In this document: positions 1-8,921 of the stretch, piece after piece
Layout: every line of letters begins with the position of its first letter
Numbering within the stretch: the first letter of the stretch is position 1
Source: a virus
IMG/VR virus record: IMGVR_UViG_3300034071_002180
Coordinates: 1 to 55,372 of that record
Direction: 5' to 3' (one strand)
Length of the DNA stretch: 55,372 nucleotides
Program-made: the position numbers and the translations under genes
The notes under the pieces: model-generated
Told to the model about the DNA's origin: nothing
The model's input: only the letters and a program-made list of their open reading frames with translations
Databases searched by the model: none

Positions 1-32
1 CCAAGGTGTTATTGTTTTCTAAGGAGGAAACT

Positions 33-596
33 ATGATTAAATTTATCGAAAGAAACAAAGAGATCATTAGCACACTCAGTATCGTAGCATTAGTAACTGT
101 TTTGTCGAACGGAGCCAATGCTGATTCGGGTCTTGATACTAAAAACAACTTGAGCATAGAACAGGCTCAGACATCGGAAACCGCCTCGAAAGAGGTTTTT
201 TTGGTTTCTAAAGCAAAAAAACTAGAGAGTTTTGAGAACAAGGTTTCTCTGACTGATTTAGAACTAAAGGAACTGCTTTCGCTAGTAGGATTCAAGGGTA
301 AAGACCTTGTAGTTGCTTGGGCAGTTGCTAAAAAGGAGTCTAATGGGCGACCACTGGCTTTTAATGGCAACCACAAGACTGGTGATTCATCTTATGGAAT
401 GTTCCAAATCAATATGATTGATACCCTTGGTCCTGATCGTAGGACTAAGTTTGATCTTGACTCTAATGCCGAACTCTTCAACCCCGTCAAGAATGCAGAG
501 ATTGCATACTACATGACAAATGGTGGAGAAGATTGGTCTTCTTGGAAGGGCATTACTCCAAAGACCAGAATGTGGATGAATAAATTTCCTAAATAA
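33..596 (+). CDS. secreted lysozyme/transglycosylase-like protein
   Basis: A 187-residue protein with an N-terminal hydrophobic segment (about residues 10-30, ending near GANADS) that looks like a signal peptide or anchor. The C-terminal half resembles a lytic transglycosylase/lysozyme-like fold: a glutamate in KKESNGRP (candidate catalytic acid), then SYGMFQINM and a late NAEIAYYM helix, the usual order in SLT/Rpf-type domains. It would cleave the glycan strands of peptidoglycan outside the membrane. The ATG at 33 is chosen because AAGGAGG lies 6 nt upstream; an earlier in-frame ATG lacks such a site. It stands alone, convergent with the next gene across a shared terminator. Whether it serves lysis or DNA entry is not visible. 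Confidence 0.7.
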   Translation: MIKFIERNKEIISTLSIVALVTVLSNGANADSGLDTKNNLSIEQAQTSETASKEVFLVSKAKKLESFENKVSLTDLELKELLSLVGFKGKDLVVAWAVAKKESNGRPLAFNGNHKTGDSSYGMFQINMIDTLGPDRRTKFDLDSNAELFNPVKNAEIAYYMTNGGEDWSSWKGITPKTRMWMNKFPK

Positions 597-609
597 TCTA
601 TAAAATAAT

Positions 610-639
610 ATACCCCCTTGGAGAAATCCTTGGGGGTAT
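610..639. terminator. bidirectional intrinsic terminator
   Basis: Perfect 8-bp stem ATACCCCC/GGGGGTAT with a short loop, followed by TTTTATTA on the plus strand. It sits in the 47-bp gap between two convergent genes and can serve both. Confidence 0.75.
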
Positions 640-643
640 TTTA

Positions 644-1444
644 TTATCTAAAATTAACTTCTGACTTAACCCCATCTGAGAAAGTGTAAGAAGGGAACCA
701 GCCAAGAAGATCTCTGTTATCTATTTCTGATAGAACTGTTAGGTCTGGCAAATTTAAAACGGTATAAGTAATAGTAACACCATTAGCCTTATACTCGTTT
801 ACCAGATCAATCATAGTAAACTGGTTTCCAGTAAAAATATCTGTAAGCAAAAAGTCGTTATCCTTAAGATACTCAATAGATAGTACATTGGCTTTTGCTA
901 TATCTAAAATATGGACATAGTCTCTTGTTGAAGAAACGCTATTAATGTTTATATTTGGATTTTTACTAATTATTGAAAATATGTTTCCACCTTGCTCATC
1001 CTTTATTTTGTCAGATTTTCCAACAATGTTAAAATATCTTAAAATAACAAGTTTTTTACATAAAATTTTTAATATTTTTTCTTCTAAAAGTTTTGATTTG
1101 GCATATGGGTTGTATGGATTATATATTGCTGCAGAGGATGCAAATATAACTGGTATATTTAAAACCTTAGAAACTAAAGCAACAGACAAGGTAGATCCTA
1201 TATTGTTTAAATAATAAAGAATAGGGTTTTTTACAGACTCTGTAATTGATTTTTTAGCAGACAGGTGAATTATTGCTTTTGGTTTTTTTAAAGACAAACA
1301 AAATAGTTTAAATATGTTTCTTGTGTCATTGTTATTTTTTTTATCAAACTCTATAACGTTATATCCATTTTTTATTAAAAGTTCTTTTGTTGCTGATCCA
1401 ACATAACCAAATGATCCAGTCAAAACTACGCTAGCAGTTTTCAA
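644..1444 (-). CDS. NAD-dependent nucleotide-sugar epimerase/dehydratase
   Basis: 266 residues, short-chain dehydrogenase fold of the extended GalE-like type. The Rossmann glycine motif GSFGYVG lies at residues ~10-16, an acidic residue ends strand beta2 (IEFDKK), and the catalytic Y-x3-K is seen as YAKSK near residue 120; STRDYVHILDIA matches the conserved RDYVHV segment of the family. It is shorter than classic GalE (~330). Likely interconverts or modifies an NDP-sugar, possibly feeding the adjacent glycosyltransferase. Start is TTG; it overlaps the upstream glycosyltransferase gene by 14 nt, so translation is probably coupled. The exact sugar cannot be told. Confidence 0.85.
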   Translation of the reverse strand: MKTASVVLTGSFGYVGSATKELLIKNGYNVIEFDKKNNNDTRNIFKLFCLSLKKPKAIIHLSAKKSITESVKNPILYYLNNIGSTLSVALVSKVLNIPVIFASSAAIYNPYNPYAKSKLLEEKILKILCKKLVILRYFNIVGKSDKIKDEQGGNIFSIISKNPNININSVSSTRDYVHILDIAKANVLSIEYLKDNDFLLTDIFTGNQFTMIDLVNEYKANGVTITYTVLNLPDLTVLSEIDNRDLLGWFPSYTFSDGVKSEVNFR

Positions 1445-2348
1445 CTATTTCACCATTTATAAAATCAAGCCCAGCAAATGTTCCATATTCTAGAAGAGTT
1501 CTTTCATTTCCAAGCAACATATCTCCAACTGTTCCTTCTGTTAAAGTTTTATAGATTAATTGTTTAGATACTAAATCTAAACGGTTAAATTCATCAGGGT
1601 AGTCTGTCCAAAGAATCTTTCTCTTATTTATTTCACCTGCAATGTTGTGATTATAGTAAAGATGATACATATACTGCTCATCAGGAACTAATATGTCATA
1701 CCCATGCGTGTAGGCCCTTGCTGCCAACCATATTTCTTCTCCGTAAAATGCAATGTCTGTGTTGAAAGGTAAAAATCCTTTAACAGTAAATATTGATCCT
1801 CCAGATACTGACTTTACAAATCTATTTCCATCGAGGATCGGCATTGCTGTTTGTTGTGGAATTCTTGTTAGCCTAAACTGATCTGGCTTTTCATGAAATG
1901 AGATATTAGATAAGTGGCCAGGTGGTAGAAAATCTTTTTCTACAAACTTAGCGGTTGCAGATGGATACCAGTAATTTGCTGGGTACATTGTAAGAAGTGG
2001 TTTGTGAATTCCCTGAATTTGATAATTTAAAACCGAGTTTATGGCAACTTCGTCCCAACCACTAATAAATCTAGAATGTGAGTCGCATTGAAGATAATAA
2101 TCTTCGCCATCATAAAATTGATGAGCAAGGGCTCTTCCGATTCCCAAACCAATATTTTCTGGAGCCTTGCTTTCAGCATGCTTAACATTAGGCAAATCAG
2201 GAACATTAATCTCTGATTCATCTACATAAACTGTGTGAACACCAAAATTAATTGTGTGGTTCCCAGATGACTGCTTTATTGCATCTAGAATTGTAGGGGT
2301 TACCTCTAAATCTCTATATGCTGCTATCTGAACAAATATGCTGGCCAT
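1431..2348 (-). CDS. glycosyltransferase, GlcNAc-transferase (PF11397) type
   Basis: 305 residues beginning SIFVQIAAYRD, the hallmark start of the PF11397 family, with the metal/sugar-binding segment QCDSHSRFISGWDE (D-x-DSH-like) near residue 100 and a SGGS...PFNTDIAFYGEE segment later. The eukaryotic prototype is the Skp1 hydroxyproline GlcNAc-transferase (established knowledge), so a hydroxylated protein side chain is a possible acceptor here, by inference only. It overlaps the radical SAM stop by one base and the epimerase by 14 nt: a tight operon. Genes for a Pro/Thr-rich fibre and a collagen-like protein lie just upstream. Confidence 0.85.
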   Translation of the reverse strand: MASIFVQIAAYRDLEVTPTILDAIKQSSGNHTINFGVHTVYVDESEINVPDLPNVKHAESKAPENIGLGIGRALAHQFYDGEDYYLQCDSHSRFISGWDEVAINSVLNYQIQGIHKPLLTMYPANYWYPSATAKFVEKDFLPPGHLSNISFHEKPDQFRLTRIPQQTAMPILDGNRFVKSVSGGSIFTVKGFLPFNTDIAFYGEEIWLAARAYTHGYDILVPDEQYMYHLYYNHNIAGEINKRKILWTDYPDEFNRLDLVSKQLIYKTLTEGTVGDMLLGNERTLLEYGTFAGLDFINGEIVENC

Positions 2349-3352
2349 TAGTCACCCCAAATCGCATGAACGCATGTTCTGCAGAAGTTTTCAAATGACT
2401 TAACTGTCATTAACTTATGCTCAATGCTCATCCATATATCGCTAATTGGCTTATCGTTTATATTTCCAAATACCGTTTCAAAATCGTAGTCATTACAACA
2501 AATAAAGGTGTCTCCATTAGCAGCAACGTGTAGCCATCCATTTGGTCTGCCACCTACTTCTCTTCCGTTACCACAACCAACTACTCTTTCCTTGCCTTTT
2601 TTCTCTTTGCTCTCAATAGCAGCCTTATTTGTAATAATTTGATGAGTATCTAAGTGACCATTTCTATCTACAAGGTATGGCATTTCGTATACTTGTAGTC
2701 CAGGAAACTTTTCTCTCCAACCATTTGTCATTCTTGCAAGTAATCCAGTTTCAAGATCTATGTCCATTTCTGGAGCATTTTTTAACTGTTGAATCCAACC
2801 ACCATACTCTACAAGAGAATTTTTATTAATACCGTTTACTTGTATTGACATGGCTTTGCTTGTTACCATATCTGGCAACTGCTCTACCGCATATGTCACC
2901 TGCTCTATTAATTTATCAAACATTTTTACGGGTTTTCCTGTTGCTTTTGCCCATTCTTCTGGATCTGATGCAGGAATATTAAAACAAATACCATGAACAA
3001 CATCTTGATATTCTCTAATAAGGTCAGTTCTTGCTTTAGTTAGTGGCGTTCCATTAGTTAACACAATGGTTCTTATCTTGTTTTTTCTTAAAACCTCTAG
3101 CATTTCTGGAAAGTACTTATAAAGAAGAACTTCGTTGTAGTGTGCCGTATATATAAAATCAAAATTATCAGAAACAAACGTGCCTTTACCTGCAACAAGT
3201 TGATTAATAATGCTTTCAAAGGTTTCAATTGGCATATTTGTTCTTTGTGCCAAAGGATTTTCTGCATATCTTACTGGACAAAACCAACAGCCTACATTAC
3301 AAAGACCATTGGGGTCAATTTGTGCCATTGATATTTTGTATTGATATTTCAT
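2348..3352 (-). CDS. radical SAM/SPASM-like enzyme
   Basis: 334 residues. The radical SAM [4Fe-4S] signature appears as CNVGCWFC (CxxxCxxC) at residues ~18-25. A C-terminal cysteine cluster (CGNGREVGG, FICCN, FCRTCVHA) resembles a SPASM/twitch domain for auxiliary iron-sulfur clusters, and the segment FGNINDKPISDIW is typical of SPASM proteins. Such enzymes often modify peptides, sugars or cofactors; the substrate is unknown. It follows a Cys-rich zinc-ribbon gene by one base and overlaps the PF11397 glycosyltransferase gene, so it likely acts in the same decoration pathway. Confidence 0.85.
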   Translation of the reverse strand: MKYQYKISMAQIDPNGLCNVGCWFCPVRYAENPLAQRTNMPIETFESIINQLVAGKGTFVSDNFDFIYTAHYNEVLLYKYFPEMLEVLRKNKIRTIVLTNGTPLTKARTDLIREYQDVVHGICFNIPASDPEEWAKATGKPVKMFDKLIEQVTYAVEQLPDMVTSKAMSIQVNGINKNSLVEYGGWIQQLKNAPEMDIDLETGLLARMTNGWREKFPGLQVYEMPYLVDRNGHLDTHQIITNKAAIESKEKKGKERVVGCGNGREVGGRPNGWLHVAANGDTFICCNDYDFETVFGNINDKPISDIWMSIEHKLMTVKSFENFCRTCVHAIWGD

Positions 3353-3353
3353 A

Positions 3354-3584
3354 TTACCACTTACCTATTGGACACTTGGCTGCTTCAAGTTTAGTTTTTA
3401 TAGACATAATGCATCCACACTTTTTGCATTGAGAGGTTAAAGAAATTAACTCTGGGCATGCTCTACATATTGACATTCTTGATGCTGCTAAATCATCGGC
3501 AGCATGTTTTGTCATTGGGTTTAGTAAGTCTAATGGAGTTACTCCATTTTTTTCTTTATATTTTTCCCATGCTGACTTTGACAT
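3354..3584 (-). CDS. small zinc-ribbon protein
   Basis: 76 residues. The C-terminal half holds CRACPEL...CKKCGC...CPIGKW, a paired CxxC arrangement expected to bind zinc and recurrent in phage genomes next to modification genes. First gene of the radical SAM operon: GGGAG lies upstream of the ATG, and a TATAAT box is seen at 3612-3617 on the minus strand. Function unknown; it could be a partner of the radical SAM enzyme. Confidence 0.75.
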   Translation of the reverse strand: MSKSAWEKYKEKNGVTPLDLLNPMTKHAADDLAASRMSICRACPELISLTSQCKKCGCIMSIKTKLEAAKCPIGKW

Positions 3585-3624
3585 TTGTTCTCCCTAAATA
3601 GTTGTTATTCTATTATACACGATA

Positions 3625-4041
3625 TCACTCAGTGTATTGTGGCTGTGTTGGAGCCCAAGGAATTAAATCTGCCATGTCTCTATTCGTTATAGTAAATTTT
3701 TCTCCGTCAAAAGTGGCATTTGGAGATTGAACATATCTTCCATATGGGTAGTCTCTTAAATCAAGAACTAATGGATTGCTTAATAAGACGCTTCCAAAAT
3801 ATTCAGAAGTTTGTAATTCATTGATCATTGATCCATCTTTAATAAATCTAACTGTTATCCCGTCATGATTTGGATAACTTTGAGATACATCAATTACTGT
3901 ATTGCTAGACATAAACATTTCTTTATATTCGTTCCATGTTGGTATATCATATATGCATTGTCCATCAATTACCCAAACTAACGGTACTCCATTTATACCG
4001 TCGTTTCCTCTAACAAACTGTATATCTATATCTGTTAACAA
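3625..4041 (-). CDS. hypothetical protein downstream of the fibre gene
   Basis: 138 residues from a TTG start that overlaps the fibre stop codon (TTGTTAA) and is preceded 6 nt away by GGAGGAGG; a GTG 21 nt further upstream is possible but has no ribosome site. No family recognised. The sequence is beta-rich and contains LVWVIDGQCIYDIPTWNEY. Coupling to the fibre gene suggests a chaperone, fibre tip or attachment accessory, but that is only inferred. Confidence 0.65.
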   Translation of the reverse strand: MLTDIDIQFVRGNDGINGVPLVWVIDGQCIYDIPTWNEYKEMFMSSNTVIDVSQSYPNHDGITVRFIKDGSMINELQTSEYFGSVLLSNPLVLDLRDYPYGRYVQSPNATFDGEKFTITNRDMADLIPWAPTQPQYTE

Positions 4042-6785
4042 TTGTATCCTCCTCCGAAACACCTATCAAATGGTGGGTTTGAACAACTTGCTCCGCTTCC
4101 ACAGCCAGTACTACATCCAGTAGAAGCACAACATCCAATAGATACGTCAAACGATGTACAGGTTACCCCAGATGTTGGTGCTGCAGTTGTGGTTGCTGCA
4201 GTTGTGGCTGCAGTTGTGGTTGCTGCAGTTGTGGCTGCGGTTGTAGTTGCTGCGGTCGTAGTAGTTGTTGGTGCTGCAGTTGTAGTTGCTGCAGTCGTTG
4301 TTGTGGTTGGTGCTGGGGTCGTAGTTGCTGCAGTCGTTGTTGTGGTTGGTGCTGGGGTCGTAGTTGCTGCAGTCGTTGTTGTGGTTGGTGCTGGGGTCGT
4401 AGTTGCTGCAGTCGTAGTTGTTGCAGGAGCAAAATATGGGAAGAATGGAGGTGCTGCAGTTGTAGTTGTACAATTTGGCAATGCTGGTGCAGACCCTTGT
4501 TGATAAGTAATATTGCTTACGCCATCATAATTTCCACTTATCCAATTAGCAAGTGATGATTGAGTTGTAAAGGAAGATCCTCCGTCTGATATTGCAACTC
4601 CGTTTGTACAGAATGAAGCAAACCATCCAGTTGCTGCTGTCGTAGTTGTTGTAGTTGTTGGTGCTGGGGTCGTAGTAGTTGTTGGTGCTGGCGAAGTTGA
4701 TGCTGCAGTCGTAGTTGCTGCTGTCGTTGTTGTTGTAGTTGTTGGTGCTGCAGTCGTAGTAGTTGTTGCAGTAGTTACTCCACAACTTGCTGGTGAAACA
4801 GAAGGTGTATTTGATGTTCCTGCTGCACAGTTCCATCCTGAACCAATTTCTCCCATAGATGTCATTTCATTAAATATCGCACTACACGTTGTTCCTGCTT
4901 CAAACAGTGGTCCGACAACTGTTCCAGGACTATAACCTGCGCTTACGCTGCCACAATATGTGTACCAGACTCCTGATGTTACTGGTGCTACGGTAGTTGT
5001 AGTTGTTGTTGCTGCGGTCGTGGTTGTAGTTGTTGCTGGTGTTGAAGATGTAGTTCCTGGTGCGACTGTTGTTGTAGTAGTTGTAGTAGGATTACATCCA
5101 GTTGGTGTTGTAGAAACCCCACCCTGTGTAGTATTTCCTATTCCTGGCTCATCTGCATCACATGCAGCGTTTAGACCTGTTACTGCAGCACTACTGTTAG
5201 CGTAAGTTCCACTGACTCCTGCTCCATTAGTACAGCAAGCATAATAAGTTGTTCCTGTTGGTGCTGGAGTAGTTGTAGTGGTTGTAGTTGTTCCAGCACA
5301 TCCAGTTGGTAGTGCAGGAGCAGATCCTTGCTGGTAAGTAACATTACTTACATTTTCATAATTACCATTTATCCATGCTTCAAGTGCTCCAACGGATGTA
5401 TACTGAGATCCTCCGTCTGTCATTGCAATTCCATTAGAACAGAATGAGGCAAAATATCCACTTGTTGGTGCAGCAGTTGTTGTTGTAGTCGTGGTTGTAC
5501 TTGTAGTGACACCTGAAGGAACAGTGTAACTTATTGTTGAAGAAGCAGATGCTCCTTGTTGATTGTCAGAAGCATAAACAGTTAATGTTAAAGTATAAGT
5601 TGTTCCCTTGTTTGCCATTCCAAGGTATGCGTCAGTATCTGAGTTAGCATTACTTGTATAAGTGCTTCCATTAGCAGTTGAAGGAGACGCAGTTATTTGA
5701 TAAGATGATGCATTTGAATAGTTAAATATTGTCCAGATAGCCTGTTGTGTTTGTGTATCGGTACATCCTCCTACGTCAGGGTTTTCACACTGAGCAGAGA
5801 AAGAACTAATTGTTGGTGTAATTACTGGCGCTACAGTCGTAGTTGTAGTTGTTGTTGCTGCAGTCGTGGTTGTAGTTGTTGCTGGTGTTGAAGATGTAGT
5901 TCCTGGTGCGACTGTTGTTGTAGTAGTTGTAGTGGCTGGTGCTGGTGTTGAAGATGTAGTTCCTGGCGCTGCTGTAGTAGTTGTAGTGGCTGGCGCTGCT
6001 GTAGTAGTTGTAGTGGTTGTCGGTGCTGCGGTTGTAGTAGTTGCTACAGCAACACCTTCATATATATCTCCATACAAAACCCAACTATCTGTTGCAACTT
6101 TTATTAAAGTTCCCTTGCTATATCTTCCATCTAAGAATAATTGTGAATTTTTACTATTAATAGTCACACCAGATGCTGGAACAAAAGTTGTTTTTTCTGA
6201 ACCAAATTCAATAAAATGATATTGATATCCAACTGGAATTGCAACTGAAGAATTTAGCGGGATAGTTAAATTCATTGGTGAAGATGTTGACAAAAGAATA
6301 GTCTTGCTAACATCTGCCAACTCTAATGTAAAACTAGAATTTTTTGTAATAACTGTTGAGGTATTTGAAATGCTTGGCTCAAGATCAAATTGGAATGTTC
6401 CTGAGTTCCAGTCAATTCCAACTCCTGCAAGCGTTGACTGATTTACGGTAGAGTTATCTATTCCAGAATCAACATATGCTTTTGTTGCAAGAAGGGCTGT
6501 GTTTGCTATTCCGTGAACATTTATTGTGGCTGCATTGTGTGCTGCGATGGCTGCATCTCTATTTACTATTTCTGCTGCGTCGGCATCTACAAGGTTTTGA
6601 AGGTGTTTTGCTATTGAAGGGGATACAAGGTTTGATGGTGTTGTATTTGCGCCATCATAAGTATAGGATCCATAGTGATATAGTCTGAGCGCTGCCTGAA
6701 TATCGGCTGCATCTCCAAGACCTGGGATTTTGGCATTAAATAGTCCAGTACCATTAACGGTATTGTCAATATTTTCTGCTGCCAC
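4035..6785 (-). CDS. Thr/Ala/Pro-rich tail fibre with Cys-containing modules
   Basis: 916 residues. Residues ~1-115 (MAAENIDNTVNGTGLF..., helical, ending in KAYVDSG) look like a virion-attachment/trimerisation part of phage fibres. Then follows a beta-rich segment and, from ~250 on, long mucin-like tracts of T, A and P that separate folded inserts: an Ig-like domain (PTISSFSAQCENPDVGG), two near-duplicate modules sharing VTYQQGSAPALP or ITYQQGSAPALP, and two other Cys-containing modules. The end is a Cys-dense tail. Low-complexity Thr tracts are potential O-glycosylation sites (inference). Opposite-strand Val-rich frames here are artefacts of the repeat. RNA start ATG at 6785. Confidence 0.8.
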   Translation of the reverse strand: MAAENIDNTVNGTGLFNAKIPGLGDAADIQAALRLYHYGSYTYDGANTTPSNLVSPSIAKHLQNLVDADAAEIVNRDAAIAAHNAATINVHGIANTALLATKAYVDSGIDNSTVNQSTLAGVGIDWNSGTFQFDLEPSISNTSTVITKNSSFTLELADVSKTILLSTSSPMNLTIPLNSSVAIPVGYQYHFIEFGSEKTTFVPASGVTINSKNSQLFLDGRYSKGTLIKVATDSWVLYGDIYEGVAVATTTTAAPTTTTTTTAAPATTTTTAAPGTTSSTPAPATTTTTTTVAPGTTSSTPATTTTTTAATTTTTTTVAPVITPTISSFSAQCENPDVGGCTDTQTQQAIWTIFNYSNASSYQITASPSTANGSTYTSNANSDTDAYLGMANKGTTYTLTLTVYASDNQQGASASSTISYTVPSGVTTSTTTTTTTTAAPTSGYFASFCSNGIAMTDGGSQYTSVGALEAWINGNYENVSNVTYQQGSAPALPTGCAGTTTTTTTTPAPTGTTYYACCTNGAGVSGTYANSSAAVTGLNAACDADEPGIGNTTQGGVSTTPTGCNPTTTTTTTVAPGTTSSTPATTTTTTAATTTTTTVAPVTSGVWYTYCGSVSAGYSPGTVVGPLFEAGTTCSAIFNEMTSMGEIGSGWNCAAGTSNTPSVSPASCGVTTATTTTTAAPTTTTTTTAATTTAASTSPAPTTTTTPAPTTTTTTTAATGWFASFCTNGVAISDGGSSFTTQSSLANWISGNYDGVSNITYQQGSAPALPNCTTTTAAPPFFPYFAPATTTTAATTTPAPTTTTTAATTTPAPTTTTTAATTTPAPTTTTTAATTTAAPTTTTTAATTTAATTAATTTAATTAATTTAAPTSGVTCTSFDVSIGCCASTGCSTGCGSGASCSNPPFDRCFGGGYNC
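4294..4410. repeat. three exact 39-bp tandem repeats in the fibre gene
   Basis: Three back-to-back identical 39-nt units, each 13 codons, encode the Thr/Ala/Pro motif TTTTTAATTTPAP. The unit length keeps the frame, so copy-number change by slippage would lengthen or shorten the fibre stalk without truncating it. Shorter degenerate copies flank the array. Confidence 0.9.
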
Positions 6786-6804
6786 TATAGATCACCCTTT
6801 TTCA

Positions 6805-7404
6805 TTATACCACCGTAATAAATAGGTGGACAAGTTTAGGCCCAGTCATATCTGACCAGACTCCATCTACATATTCTACTCCCTTTATTTCAAGTGGTAG
6901 TGCTAAGAATCCCTGTGTTGTTATTAAGTCTTTTACTATAAGGTTTGTTGCTAGTGGTCCAGATGTTTCTGACGAAGATATTGAGTACTGAATGCTGAAT
7001 CTGGAAGAACTCACAGTCCCATCTGATAAAGCATAGATATCTGTAACATTGATTGGTGGAATTGTTATCTTTCCATTTACTGGACTAAAAGGACCTTTTA
7101 TATCTGAGTAAAAATCTGTTTTTAAACTAACAAGAGGAGTCCACTGAGGAGTACCTGATGGAGTGGAGATATATTGAAAAACTGTTCTGTATGTATCTGA
7201 ACTTGGACTATAATCAACAGCAAGGTCTAATGCTTGAACATCTTGAGCAATTAAATTTGCTACACTAGCGTTTCTTGGATCTCCCTGAACGCCAACAATA
7301 ATACTTCCACGGTCACCTGGTGGTCCAAAATCTAAATCAAGTTTTATTTCTGCTGGCCCACCAAAGACCGCCATATCATCATTTGATAATAGTATGTCTG
7401 CCAT
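6805..7404 (-). CDS. putative virion structural protein
   Basis: 199 residues, beta-rich, Ser/Thr-rich, no signal peptide and no recognised family. Contains LDFGPPGDRGS, a short collagen-like GPPGDRG turn, then alternating hydrophobic beta segments. Lies between the long fibre gene (20 nt) and another beta-rich gene (2 nt) in a run that also encodes a collagen-like protein, so a tail-fibre or baseplate role is inferred from context. Confidence 0.6.
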   Translation of the reverse strand: MADILLSNDDMAVFGGPAEIKLDLDFGPPGDRGSIIVGVQGDPRNASVANLIAQDVQALDLAVDYSPSSDTYRTVFQYISTPSGTPQWTPLVSLKTDFYSDIKGPFSPVNGKITIPPINVTDIYALSDGTVSSSRFSIQYSISSSETSGPLATNLIVKDLITTQGFLALPLEIKGVEYVDGVWSDMTGPKLVHLFITVV

Positions 7405-7406
7405 TA

Positions 7407-8162
7407 TTAAGCACCTGTTGCAGGGAATACTGCAGTAACTATTCCTGAGTCAATTGGATTTGTAACAAGTGTTGCGTGTTCTACTGTAAACTTATTTGCT
7501 GGAGTTCCAATAAGAGAATATGGCTGCTTTGCACTTACTGTAATTTTTGCAAGATACACTGTTGAAGCAACAAAATTTCCAACCAAAGGAGTTGTTCCAT
7601 TAGATTCAAACCAGGAGACTGTTCCTGAATGTTCTGCTGTTTCAAATACTGATGAAACTGGTGTTGCTCCTTTAACTGGTTTTGTGACTCCTCTAATATT
7701 ATAGTTTGAAAGTGTTGGACGGTTATTTGGATTTGCTCCAGTAACTTGGTCTGTAATAGTTATCTTGCCTGTCATCAGCGTGTATACTTTTTCATAAAAA
7801 GGATTTTCGTAATTTCCTTCTGCTGCCCTTACCTCAACGTCATAGACATACTCTGTTCCAGCATTTAGTTCTACTGAGTCAGACGGTCTAATTGCACACT
7901 GAACAAATGTTCCGTCATCTGATATTTTAGCAAAACATTTAATTGGGGTTCCTGCAGATCCACGAACGGTAGATATTGTAAACTGAGCGCTATCATATGG
8001 GGCTGAAACGTCCAAAGCATAGTCTGGACTATTTGCAAAATTTGTTGGCACTGTAAAAGCACCTAAAAGGTGAGATGTTCCGTCGTCCTTTTTCGGGTAG
8101 ATACGAAACTCAAAGGTATCACCCTTATAATAATTAAAGTCATAGGTCGCTGGAAATGCCAT
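7407..8162 (-). CDS. putative baseplate/fibre protein with Ig-like folds
   Basis: 251 residues. The N-terminus (YDFNYYKGDTFEFRIYPKK) resembles the opening of BppU-type upper baseplate proteins, which start with a drive to bind a 'KGDT' beta-sandwich. The C-terminal part (SSVFETAEHSGTVSWFESNGTTPL) looks like a bacterial Ig-like domain. No signal peptide. Part of the minus-strand structural block. Confidence 0.6.
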   Translation of the reverse strand: MAFPATYDFNYYKGDTFEFRIYPKKDDGTSHLLGAFTVPTNFANSPDYALDVSAPYDSAQFTISTVRGSAGTPIKCFAKISDDGTFVQCAIRPSDSVELNAGTEYVYDVEVRAAEGNYENPFYEKVYTLMTGKITITDQVTGANPNNRPTLSNYNIRGVTKPVKGATPVSSVFETAEHSGTVSWFESNGTTPLVGNFVASTVYLAKITVSAKQPYSLIGTPANKFTVEHATLVTNPIDSGIVTAVFPATGA

Positions 8163-8169
8163 GGTTTTA

Positions 8170-8901
8170 TTATACCACGCTGACGTAGACAGAATTGAGG
8201 ATTACGGATGAGTCAAAGTCTGTTCTGATTTGAGGCACTGCTCCATTGCCCCACATGGCTTGATCTTCAATAAATATTTGCTGTGTTGCTGATAAGTTAT
8301 AAACGTTTTGATATTTAAAAGACCCAACCAACTGGACAAACTCTTTGTCTTTGCTTGCAAAATATGTCCTTAGCCAAACTTCTGTATTAGCGGTATATGT
8401 CGTTAGTTCAAAGTTATATGTTACAAATACTTGGGATCCTTCTTTGATACCATGAAAGTTTAGGGCTCGCTGGTGGCTGTTCCAAAGACTGGTACATCCT
8501 TTTGGAAGGTATGTCTCATTCTGAGTTTTTTCTTTTGTGTCTAATGACAATGTCACCCACCCATCATCGCCTTGAGAGATTCCAAGTTTTATTGGTTTGT
8601 CAATAGTGTTTTCATATGAGGCCCAACCAGCCTGTTGTCCTGAAGAAGATAAAGAACTTAACCCGTTTTGTCCAGTTGCTCCCTTTTCTCCCTTTTGCCC
8701 CTTTTGTCCTTCTGGACCTATAGGACCTGGCAATCCATCTTTACCATCTCTTCCTGCTGGTCCTTGAGGACCTTGTGGTCCAGGAACTGGTAGAAATGAA
8801 AGAGTATTTTCTTGATATGTAGAGATTTGACTTTGCTCTACTTGAGCAGCATAAGAAGATTTTTTTGCACCAGGGAAGTCCATAGATTTAGAAGCAGCCA
8901 T
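8170..8901 (-). CDS. collagen-like virion protein
   Basis: 243 residues. Residues ~38-77 are an uninterrupted run of Gly-X-Y triplets (GPQGPQGPAGRDGKDG and onward, ending KGATG), the pattern of a collagen triple helix. A beta-rich C-terminal domain (~150 residues) follows, as in phage fibre trimers. Several triplets carry Pro in X or Y positions, which would suit a prolyl hydroxylase; several 2OG-Fe(II) oxygenases are encoded in this window. The ATG at 8901 lies 20 nt after the previous small gene. Confidence 0.85.
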   Translation of the reverse strand: MAASKSMDFPGAKKSSYAAQVEQSQISTYQENTLSFLPVPGPQGPQGPAGRDGKDGLPGPIGPEGQKGQKGEKGATGQNGLSSLSSSGQQAGWASYENTIDKPIKLGISQGDDGWVTLSLDTKEKTQNETYLPKGCTSLWNSHQRALNFHGIKEGSQVFVTYNFELTTYTANTEVWLRTYFASKDKEFVQLVGSFKYQNVYNLSATQQIFIEDQAMWGNGAVPQIRTDFDSSVILNSVYVSVV

Positions 8902-8921
8902 AAGGACATTATCTCACGGGA

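Noticed and set aside
644-3584. Bacterial surface-polysaccharide locus rather than phage
   Set aside because: It is embedded beside fibre, collagen-like and phage-type genes with phage-style overlaps and no flanking bacterial housekeeping genes.
4042-4503. Long Val/Ala-rich frame opposite the fibre gene, and others at 5866-6219 and 51760-52290
   Set aside because: They are produced by reading low-complexity repeats on the other strand; no ribosome site, and composition is only V, A or G, S.
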